NCBI GenBank assembly: GCA_905197045.1
Contig: CAJJXG010000001.1
Coordinates: 1-64,000 of the forward strand
Source: an uncultured Caryophanales bacterium
GTDB lineage: Bacteria; Bacillota_I; Bacilli_A; RFN20; CAG-826
Reading direction: 5' to 3'
DNA length: 64,000 nt
Below are positions 1-6,794 of the stretch, in pieces (the first letter of the stretch is position 1; every line of letters starts with the position of its first letter). A model generated the notes under the pieces. The model did not search any database, was not told the DNA's origin, and was given only the letters and a program-made list of their open reading frames with translations. The translations under genes and the position numbers were made by a program.

Positions 1-89
1 AGGTTAATTTAATTTAGGAAAAATAAATCAAGTTAAATAAGAAAAATAATTTAGGAAATCTTCTTTTTTTATAAAAATATGTGTTTCAC

Positions 90-117
90 TTTTAAACACT
101 ATCAAAATTGTTATAAT
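90..117 (+). promoter_or_regulatory. Probable nfu promoter
   Basis: A TTTTAA at 90-95 and a consensus TATAAT at 112-117 are 16 nt apart. They would start transcription near 124, about 13 nt before the nfu start codon. The first 89 bases hold nothing else I can support. Confidence 0.5.
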
Positions 118-136
118 TTTTAACTAGGTGAAAAGT

Positions 137-418
137 ATGGAAAACGAAGAAACAATTAGGTTAATTAAAAAAACATTAGATAAAGTTAGACCATTTCTTC
201 AAAGAGATGGCGGAGATGTTACTTTTGATTCTTATGAAAATGGCATCGTTTATGTTAATATACACGGAGCATGTGAAGGATGTGCTTTAATTAACACCGA
301 TATCGAAGAAGGAATCGAAGTTATTTTAATGGAAGAAGTTCCTGGAGTAATCGCTGTACGTCTTGCAAGCGATAAAGCTCTAGTTCAAGAAGTAATGAAA
401 AAAGCTGGTCAAGAATAG
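137..418 (+). CDS. nfu: NifU C-terminal-domain Fe-S scaffold protein
   Basis: A 93-residue protein made only of the NifU-like C-terminal (Nfu) domain. It has the ligand pair Cys-x-x-Cys in GACEGCAL near residues 47-54 and the preceding RDGGDV motif. In this family two such cysteine pairs in a dimer carry a transient 4Fe-4S cluster that is passed to apo-proteins. It is a cytosolic assembly factor. I place the start at ATG 137, because AGGTG at 126-130 is 6 nt before it; the in-frame GTG at 128 lies inside that ribosome binding site. The gene stands alone on the plus strand, convergent with the phosphatase gene. Its terminator begins inside the last codons. Anaerobic Fe-S enzymes elsewhere in the window (nrdG, activase, Mrp) are plausible clients, which is inference. 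Confidence 0.92.
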   Translation: MENEETIRLIKKTLDKVRPFLQRDGGDVTFDSYENGIVYVNIHGACEGCALINTDIEEGIEVILMEEVPGVIAVRLASDKALVQEVMKKAGQE

Positions 419-430
419 ACCAGCTTTTTT
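402..430 (+). terminator. Intrinsic terminator of nfu
   Basis: The stem AAGCTGGTC (402-410) pairs with GACCAGCTT (418-426) around a 7-nt loop and is followed by a T run. The upstream arm is coding sequence and the stop codon TAG (416-418) lies in the loop and first stem base. Confidence 0.85.
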
Positions 431-443
431 AGTATTTTCCTTG

Positions 444-1223
444 CTAAAGTAAGATATTTTCTTTTTTATTAACAATAATGTATGGTTCAAGATTTCTTAC
501 ATCTTCGCGGTTATATCTCATTTTTGAGCCATCAAGTTTTAAAACATAACCACCACTTTCTTTTACAATAATTTCAAAAGCGGCGGTATCCCATTCTTTA
601 GTTCCACTTGTTAAGCGATAACTTATTTCGCCCTTTCCTTCCGCTATTAAGCAAGCTTTTAAACTACTCCCTTTTTTAACAACGCTTGTTATTTTGTCCT
701 TATGTTTCTCAATCGTCTCTTTTTCAAGATCGGCAAAATGATATACACTTCTAAAGCAAGTTAAATCGCTTGTTTTATCAGAAACATGAAGTCTAATTTT
801 TTTTCCATTTTTATTGATTTTATAAGCCCCACCATTTAAAGTTGCAAAATATATTTCTTCACGTGCTGGAATAGCAATAACTCCTGCTACAATTTCGTGT
901 TTATAGCAAAGAGCAATGTTTACAGTAAATTCATCATCTTTATGAACATAGTCTTCAGTTCCATCAAGTGGATCGACAATAAAAACATAATCATTATTTA
1001 ATCTTGATTTGTCATCTCTACTTTCTTCAGTTAAAAAAGCATAGTCAGGGAAAGCTTCGTGGAGAATATTTTTAATTAATACATCGCTTGTTTTATCTGC
1101 TTCGGTAACTGGTGAATGATCTTCTTTATATTCAGTATGAAAACCTGAATTATAATAATTCATGATATTTTTTGAAGCTGCTCTTGCTGCTTCAATCATC
1201 TTCTCGATTTCTTTTTGATACAT
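444..1223 (-). CDS. Inositol monophosphatase family phosphatase (CysQ-like)
   Basis: A 259-residue Mg-dependent phosphatase of the inositol monophosphatase/CysQ superfamily. The metal and substrate motifs are present: EES at 66-68, DPLDGT at 84-89 and WDTAA at 211-215. Length and motif spacing fit 3'(2'),5'-bisphosphate nucleotidase (removing phosphate from PAP), but inositol or fructose-1,6-bisphosphate specificity cannot be excluded. AGGAG precedes the start by about 7 nt. It is last in the ychF-to-fbaA string but is separated from fbaA by a terminator hairpin, so it may depend on read-through or its own weak promoter. Confidence 0.85.
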   Translation of the reverse strand: MYQKEIEKMIEAARAASKNIMNYYNSGFHTEYKEDHSPVTEADKTSDVLIKNILHEAFPDYAFLTEESRDDKSRLNNDYVFIVDPLDGTEDYVHKDDEFTVNIALCYKHEIVAGVIAIPAREEIYFATLNGGAYKINKNGKKIRLHVSDKTSDLTCFRSVYHFADLEKETIEKHKDKITSVVKKGSSLKACLIAEGKGEISYRLTSGTKEWDTAAFEIIVKESGGYVLKLDGSKMRYNREDVRNLEPYIIVNKKENILL

Positions 1224-1239
1224 TATTTCTCCTTTTTAA

Positions 1240-1266
1240 AAATGTCCTGCGCTTAGGCAGGACATT
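1240..1266 (-). terminator. Intrinsic terminator after fbaA
   Basis: AATGTCCTGC (1241-1250) and GCAGGACATT (1257-1266) form a 10-bp stem with a 6-nt loop. On the minus strand it is followed by a short T run. It lies between fbaA and the phosphatase start. Confidence 0.8.
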
Positions 1267-1277
1267 ATTTTTTTATT

Positions 1278-2156
1278 TTATTCAGCTGCTTTGCCGTAAG
1301 AGCCAAAGTTTTTAACAATATCTATAACTTTTTCTTTAATTGCTTCACATCCAGGTTTTAATAATTTACGAGGATCGAAACCTTTCTTATCGGTATCTAA
1401 ATCTTTACCAGACTCGATATATTTTCTTGTTGCTGCAGCAAAGACTAATTGAAGTTCAGTGTTAACATTAACTTTACTAACACCCATTGTAATGGCTTTT
1501 CTAACCATATCATAAGGAATACCGGTACCACCATGTAAAACAAGTGGTTTTCCGTTTGTTGCATCTTGAATCTTCTTTAAAACATCAAAATCAAGACCTT
1601 TCCAATCTTTTGGATAAATTCCATGAATATTTCCGATTCCAGCTGCTAAGAAATCAACACCAAGTTCAGCAATTGTTTTACATTCTTCTGGATCAGCTTT
1701 TTCACCAGCAGAAGTAACACCATCTTCACTTCCACCAATTCCACCGACTTCACATTCGATTGAAAGACCTTTTGAATGAGCAAGAGCGATTAATTCTTTA
1801 CTCTTAGCTAAGTTTTCTTCAAATGGATAATGCGAACCATCAAACATTACACTAGTAAATCCAGCTTCAATACAAGCTTTTGCACCTTCATATGAACCAT
1901 GATCAAGGTGTAAAGCAACTGGAACAGTAATGTGTAATGCATCGTGAATATTTTTAACCATTTCAGCAACGGTTTTATATCCACACATATACTTTGCAGC
2001 TCCTTCAGAAACTTCTAAGATGACAGGTGTTTTTGTTGCTTCAACTGCTTCTAAAATAGATTTTGTCCATTCAAGATTATTGATGTTAAAAGCAGCAATT
2101 GCATAATGACCTGCATGAGCTTTGTTAATCATTTCTGTTGCACTAACTAATGCCAT
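1278..2156 (-). CDS. fbaA: Class II fructose-1,6-bisphosphate aldolase
   Basis: A 292-residue zinc-dependent aldolase that interconverts fructose-1,6-bisphosphate with dihydroxyacetone phosphate and glyceraldehyde-3-phosphate in glycolysis. The signature HLDHG (83-87) contains the catalytic Asp85 and zinc ligand His86. ECEVGGIGG and VLHGGTGIP give further metal and phosphate contacts. Length is normal for the Bacillus-type enzyme. AGGAGG precedes the ATG by about 10 nt. It lies directly downstream of rpoE(delta), as in Bacillus, where pyrG lies between the two; pyrG is absent here. Confidence 0.97.
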   Translation of the reverse strand: MALVSATEMINKAHAGHYAIAAFNINNLEWTKSILEAVEATKTPVILEVSEGAAKYMCGYKTVAEMVKNIHDALHITVPVALHLDHGSYEGAKACIEAGFTSVMFDGSHYPFEENLAKSKELIALAHSKGLSIECEVGGIGGSEDGVTSAGEKADPEECKTIAELGVDFLAAGIGNIHGIYPKDWKGLDFDVLKKIQDATNGKPLVLHGGTGIPYDMVRKAITMGVSKVNVNTELQLVFAAATRKYIESGKDLDTDKKGFDPRKLLKPGCEAIKEKVIDIVKNFGSYGKAAE

Positions 2157-2188
2157 AAATATATTTCCTCCTAAATATAAAAACCTAA

Positions 2189-2602
2189 TTAATCAAGTTT
2201 AGATGGATTGTCGTAATCGGCTTGATCGTCAGATTCTTCATCATCGCTATCTTCTTCAAGTCCTTCAGCGACAATTTCATCCTTATCATATTCTTCAAAG
2301 TCTGTATTAGCTTTGGTTTCTTCTTCCATATCGGTGTAGATATCATTCATATCAATATGAACTTTATCATAAGTTTGGTTGCTTCTTAAATCCCATTCAT
2401 TATTACCTAATGTAACAAATCTTCCATCAAGTGATAAGTTAGTATAAAAATTTGAAATTAAGTTTTCTTTTTCTTCTTCGCTAAATCCAATTCTTTCACT
2501 AATGACATTAAATAAATCATTAAATTTAACTTTTTTGTTAATCTCTTTTAAATATGAATAAGCAACATCTACCATTGATTCATTCTTGTAATTTTCTGCC
2601 AT
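2189..2602 (-). CDS. rpoE: DNA-directed RNA polymerase delta subunit
   Basis: A 137-residue protein with the two-part layout of Firmicute delta. The folded N-terminal HARE-HTH domain covers about residues 1-85. A C-terminal tail rich in Asp and Glu covers about 86-137, including EEDSDDEESDDQ. Delta binds core RNA polymerase, displaces nucleic acids and speeds recycling. The start is supported by GAGAGG about 9 nt upstream. A TATAAT box at 2626-2631 suggests its own promoter between gltX and rpoE. Its presence is a strong sign of a Firmicutes host. Confidence 0.93.
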   Translation of the reverse strand: MAENYKNESMVDVAYSYLKEINKKVKFNDLFNVISERIGFSEEEKENLISNFYTNLSLDGRFVTLGNNEWDLRSNQTYDKVHIDMNDIYTDMEEETKANTDFEEYDKDEIVAEGLEEDSDDEESDDQADYDNPSKLD

Positions 2603-2625
2603 TTTTCTATTCCTCTCGCTATTAA

Positions 2626-2631
2626 ATTATA
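2626..2631 (-). promoter_or_regulatory. -10 box of a probable rpoE promoter
   Basis: TATAAT on the minus strand lies 23 nt before the rpoE ATG and upstream of a GAGAGG ribosome site. The -35 region is poor, so this is a moderate call. Confidence 0.4.
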
Positions 2632-2657
2632 AATAAATAAGTATTAAAATACTATAA

Positions 2658-4097
2658 CTATTGAAGACGCTTTAAGGTCTCTTCTTTACCTAAAATATCG
2701 ATAATATTAAACATCTCAATTCCATGCATTTGACCAGTAAGTTTGATTCTAATTGGCATGTATAAATCTTTACCCTTAATTCCAGTTACACTTTGTGTTT
2801 CTTTAAATAAAGCTTTTACATTAATTTCATTAACTTCATCAAGGTTTTGCAAGGATTTTCTAAAATATTCAATAACTTTTAAAGAAGAATCTTTTGATAA
2901 AATTGCTTTTTCTTCATCATCTAAATCTTCTTTTTCCTTAACAATTTCATTTAATAAATCGATTATTTCAGCTCCTGTATGAATCTCTTGTTTAAAGATT
3001 AAGGATATTTTCTTCAACTCCTCATCACTTTTTGTTTGTTTAAATTCAACTTTTTTCATAAAAGGAAGGATAAAGGAGAAATAATCTTCATCACTTAAAT
3101 GTTTAATATAGTAACTATTTGTCCACAAAAGTCTTTTGTTGTCAAACATAGAAGGTGAGGCACTTAATCTTGCTGGATCAAATGATTTAATCGCTTCTTC
3201 TTTTGTAAAAATTTCTTGGTTATCTTCACTGGTCCATCCAAGTAAAAATAAGAAGTTAAATATTGCTTCAGGAAGATAGCCTAAATCACGATATTGAGAC
3301 ATAAATTGTAAGATATTGTGGTCTCTTTTTGATAACTTCTTACCGTTTTGATTAACAATAATTGTCATATGCCCAAATTGAGGAGCTTCCCAACCAAAAT
3401 ATTCATAAATTTGGAGTTGCTTTGGAGTATTAGAAAGATGCTCTTCTCCTCTTAATACATGGGTGATTTCCATTAAATGGTCATCAACTACAACCGCAAA
3501 ATTATAGGTAGGGATACCGTTTGACTTCATAATAACGAAATCGCCAATATCATTACTATTAAAGCTTACGTCGCCTCTAACTAAATCGTGGAATTTAAAC
3601 TCATGATTTTCCATCATTTTAAGTCTAATAGTAGGTTTACGACCTTCTTTACGATATTTTTCTTTTTCTTCTTCGGTTAGATTTAAACAATGTCTATTGT
3701 ACTTAAAAGATTTTACTCCTCTTGAAAGTTGCTCTTCTTTCATCTCAGCTAGTTCATCTTCGCTACAATAACATTCATAAGCTACACCCATATCGACTAA
3801 CTTTTGAGCATACATTTTATAGATATCAAGCTTTTCCATTTGACGATATGGAGCATATTTAGGATTAGGTTTTTCTGGGGATTCATCTGGTACAATTCCT
3901 AGCCAAATAAGATCATGAAGTTGACTATCTTCTGCGCCTGGAATATTTCTTTCAATATCTGTATCTTCAATTCTAAATACAAAATCACCATTATACTTTT
4001 TTGCGTATAAATAATTAAATAAGGCACTTCTTGCACCACCTATATGTAAATATCCGGTTGGTGAAGGAGCATATCTAACTCTAACTTTTTTATCCAT
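2658..4097 (-). CDS. gltX: Glutamyl-tRNA synthetase
   Basis: A 479-residue class I aminoacyl-tRNA synthetase charging tRNA-Glu (and possibly tRNA-Gln where GatCAB is used). The HIGH motif appears as HIGG in PSPTGYLHIGGA and the KMSKS loop as KLSKR. The Rossmann core and C-terminal anticodon-binding region are full length. Two adjacent ATGs overlap the ispF stop. I prefer the second (4097), about 7 nt after AGAGG; the first at 4100 overlaps the ispF TGA as ATGA. Either way translation is coupled to ispF. The ispF-gltX adjacency is the conserved Bacillus arrangement. Confidence 0.96.
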   Translation of the reverse strand: MDKKVRVRYAPSPTGYLHIGGARSALFNYLYAKKYNGDFVFRIEDTDIERNIPGAEDSQLHDLIWLGIVPDESPEKPNPKYAPYRQMEKLDIYKMYAQKLVDMGVAYECYCSEDELAEMKEEQLSRGVKSFKYNRHCLNLTEEEKEKYRKEGRKPTIRLKMMENHEFKFHDLVRGDVSFNSNDIGDFVIMKSNGIPTYNFAVVVDDHLMEITHVLRGEEHLSNTPKQLQIYEYFGWEAPQFGHMTIIVNQNGKKLSKRDHNILQFMSQYRDLGYLPEAIFNFLFLLGWTSEDNQEIFTKEEAIKSFDPARLSASPSMFDNKRLLWTNSYYIKHLSDEDYFSFILPFMKKVEFKQTKSDEELKKISLIFKQEIHTGAEIIDLLNEIVKEKEDLDDEEKAILSKDSSLKVIEYFRKSLQNLDEVNEINVKALFKETQSVTGIKGKDLYMPIRIKLTGQMHGIEMFNIIDILGKEETLKRLQ

Positions 4098-4573
4098 CAT
4101 TTCACCTCTTCTAGAAGCACTACACAATAAGCTTCTATAGCTTTCTTTTCTCCAACTGGTCCAACACCTTCATTTGTTCCAGCTTTAATTGATATTTGCT
4201 CAACATTAATACCTAAATGTTTAGAAATTTTTCCCTTCATTTCATCTAAAAAACCTTTTAATTTAGGTTTTTCACAAGAAATAAAGCAATCAATATTCCC
4301 AATTTTATAACTCTTTTGGCTTAATAAATTCTTAGTATAATCGAGAAAATATAAGGAACTTATATCTTTATATTTATCGTCGTTTGGAGGAAAATGTTTT
4401 CCTAAATCTCCAACATTTAATGCTCCAAAAATCGCTTCAACGATAGCATGAATTAAGCAATCTCCATCACTATGACTTTCTAAGCCATATTCATAAGGAA
4501 TATTAACTCCGCCAAGAATTAAAGGAACACCTTCTTTTAAAATGTGTATATCTTTACTGAATCCAATTTTCAT
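4097..4573 (-). CDS. ispF: 2-C-methyl-D-erythritol 2,4-cyclodiphosphate synthase
   Basis: A 158-residue enzyme of the MEP isoprenoid pathway. It cyclises CDP-methylerythritol 2-phosphate with loss of CMP. The DIH zinc site near the N-terminus, ESHSDGD near residues 32-38 and the C-terminal KAGTNEGVGPVG region are typical. No Shine-Dalgarno is seen; the start lies 2 nt after the ychF stop, so it probably depends on coupling. IspD, its usual partner, is not in this window. Confidence 0.95.
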   Translation of the reverse strand: MKIGFSKDIHILKEGVPLILGGVNIPYEYGLESHSDGDCLIHAIVEAIFGALNVGDLGKHFPPNDDKYKDISSLYFLDYTKNLLSQKSYKIGNIDCFISCEKPKLKGFLDEMKGKISKHLGINVEQISIKAGTNEGVGPVGEKKAIEAYCVVLLEEVK

Positions 4574-4575
4574 AA

Positions 4576-5679
4576 CTAAACATTAAATCTAAAGAAGAAA
4601 ATATCTCCATCTTTAGCTACATAATCTTTGCCTTCAATTCTTAATTTACCAGCCTCTTTTAAAGCAAGTTCGTTTTTATAAATCATAATGTCGTCATAAG
4701 AATAAACTTCGGCTTTGATAAAACCTTTCTTGAAATCTGTATGAATAATTCCAGCGCAATCAGGAGCTGTCATACCATTTTTAAAGGTCCAAGCCCTGAC
4801 TTCATCCTCTCCGACAGTAAAAAAGGTTGAAAGATTTAATAAACGATATGCACTTCTTGCTAATTTATCAAGTCCACTCATCTCTACGCCAAGAGTCTTT
4901 AAAAATTCAGCCTTTTCTTCTTTTGAATATTTTGAAAGTTCAGCTTCAATCTCACAGCTTATTGCAATTGCTTGAGCTTTTTCTTTTGAAGCATACTCTT
5001 TTACTTTTTGAAAATAAGTACAAGAATCTAAATTACTTAAATCAGAATCAGAAACATTTGCGACATAAATAATAGGTTTAATAGTTAAGAAATTGAAATT
5101 TTTCATAATTTTCATTTCTTCTTCGCTAAATTCAAGACCTCTTAAAGCTTTTCCTTCTTGCAAAGTTTCCTTAGCTTTAGTTAATAAGTTTACTTCGACT
5201 AAAGCTTCTTTGTCTTTAGATATTCTAGCTTTGTTTTCAATTTTTGATAAGCGATTTTGGCATGTATCAAGATCAGCCATTACTAGTTCAAGGTTAATAA
5301 TTTCGATATCACGAATTGGATCAACTGTATTTTCAACATGTATAATTTCTGGATTATCAAAACAACGAACAACTTCAATAATCGCGTCAGTTTCACGAAT
5401 ATGGGATAAAAATTGGTTGCCTAAGCCTTCACCTTTACTGGCGCCTTTAACTAATCCGGCAATATCACAAAATTCAAAAGTAGAATAAATAGTTTTTTTC
5501 GGATTAAAAATTTTAACTAAATTGTCTACTCTTTCATCAGGCACAATGACTGTTCCTACGTTAGGTTTAATAGTTGCAAAAGGATAGTTTGCTGCTTCAA
5601 CATTGCTATTTGTAATGGCGTTAAATAACGTTGATTTCCCTACATTTGGAAGTCCTACAATTCCTGCTTTTAAACCCAT
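4576..5679 (-). CDS. ychF: YchF/OLA1 family ATP/GTP-binding protein
   Basis: A 367-residue TRAFAC-class P-loop protein with GLPNVGKST (G1), DIAGLVKGASKGEGLG (G3) and the non-canonical G4 typical of YchF, which favours ATP. A coiled-coil insertion and a C-terminal TGS-like domain follow. Family members bind ribosomes and influence stress responses. AGGAG precedes the start by about 10 nt. It is the first gene of the minus-strand string; the 1.1 kb repeat array lies immediately upstream, so the promoter must be inside or at the edge of that array. Confidence 0.96.
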   Translation of the reverse strand: MGLKAGIVGLPNVGKSTLFNAITNSNVEAANYPFATIKPNVGTVIVPDERVDNLVKIFNPKKTIYSTFEFCDIAGLVKGASKGEGLGNQFLSHIRETDAIIEVVRCFDNPEIIHVENTVDPIRDIEIINLELVMADLDTCQNRLSKIENKARISKDKEALVEVNLLTKAKETLQEGKALRGLEFSEEEMKIMKNFNFLTIKPIIYVANVSDSDLSNLDSCTYFQKVKEYASKEKAQAIAISCEIEAELSKYSKEEKAEFLKTLGVEMSGLDKLARSAYRLLNLSTFFTVGEDEVRAWTFKNGMTAPDCAGIIHTDFKKGFIKAEVYSYDDIMIYKNELALKEAGKLRIEGKDYVAKDGDIFFFRFNV

Positions 5680-5869
5680 AATATCAATTTCTCCTAAATC
5701 CCTAGTATTATATAGTAATATTTAACAAAAATCATTAAATCTTACTCAAAAAAGCACGCTGATTAATCAAAAATAAATCTTATAGATTTATATTCTTGTA
5801 TGCTTTAGCTAAACGATCAATTTAAGTATAAGAATTATAAAGCATTAAACGGATACTTTTTACTTAAAA
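5680..5869. other. Gene-free leader side of the repeat array
   Basis: This 190-base stretch upstream of ychF contains a perfect hairpin ATAAATCT/AGATTTAT (5773-5791) and no credible open reading frame. It should hold the ychF promoter, but I cannot choose between several AT-rich boxes. Confidence 0.4.
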
Positions 5870-6690
5870 ATTCGCTACAAAATTTTCTTGTTTCGTTTCC
5901 TAAAAATACGATAAATATCGGCTTTTTTTAATTCACAAGTGTAATAAAAACTATTAATTCTTTTTATTCCGGTATTATTGCGCTTTGTTTGAATTAATAT
6001 AACATTATTCGCTACAAAAAATTCTAGTTATAAATATGAAATTCGCGATAGTTATCGTATTTTTTTGAAATTAAGTGTCATAGATTCCAATTGTTCCAGG
6101 TACAATTGTTTAAAGTTGAAAATTCGCTACAAAATTATCTTGTTTCGTTTCCTAAAAATACGATAAATATCGGTTTTATTAATTCACAACTGTAATAAAA
6201 ACTATTAATTCTTTTTCTTCCGGTATTATTGCGCCATGATTAAATTAATTTAACAATATTCGCTACAAAAAATTCTAGTTATAAATATAAAATTCACGAT
6301 AGTTATCGCTTTTTTTCAAAAGCAAGTGTCATAGATTCCAATTGTTCCAGGTACAATTGTTTAAAATTGAAAATTCGCTACAAAATTTTCTTGTTTCATT
6401 TCCAGAAAATACGATAAATATCGGCTTTTATAACTCACAAGTGTAATAATAACTATTAATTCTTTTTCTTCCGTTATTATTTCGTCAGGATTGAATTAAT
6501 TTAACATTATTCGCTACAAAAATTTTTAATTATAAAATTAGAATTTACGATAATTATCGCGTTTTTTTAGAAGCAAGTGTTATAGATTTAAAATTGGCTC
6601 AAGTGCAATTAGTTAAACTTAAAAAAGATAATTCGCTACAAAAAATCCGAGCTTTAAGTTTAAAAAATACGATTATAATCGTTTATTTTT
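5870..6690 (+). repeat. Seven-copy phased array: ATTCGCTACAAAA plus palindrome plus T run
   Basis: The 13-mer ATTCGCTACAAAA (small variations at its end) starts at 5870, 6007, 6122, 6258, 6373, 6509 and 6631. About 39 nt after each start lies a 12-bp palindrome of the form CGATAnnTATCG: 5909, 6046, 6161, 6297, 6412, 6548 and, as CGATTATAATCG, 6670. Each is followed on the plus strand by a T run. Spacings alternate 137, 115, 136, 115, 136 and 122, so the array is about 3.5 copies of a 251-bp dimer. The second half-unit also carries CAATTGT/ACAATTG hairpins. No coding sequence overlaps. It could be a tandem small-RNA array, a protein-binding array or an expanded terminator-like repeat. Confidence 0.9.
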
Positions 6691-6794
6691 AAATTTAACT
6701 GTAAAAGGTTGCTTTTAAAAATCTCTTTTCAATAATTATTCATTTCATTATTAAATTTAAATATGAGTAATGAATGCTGAATTAGTTCTCTTTT

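Noticed and set aside
5870..6690. CRISPR array
   Set aside because: Repeats are 13 bp with 102-124 bp of largely repeated, not unique, sequence between them, and there are no cas genes.
5870..6690. Replication origin with DnaA boxes
   Set aside because: No TTATCCACA-type boxes and no dnaA, dnaN or gyrase genes nearby.
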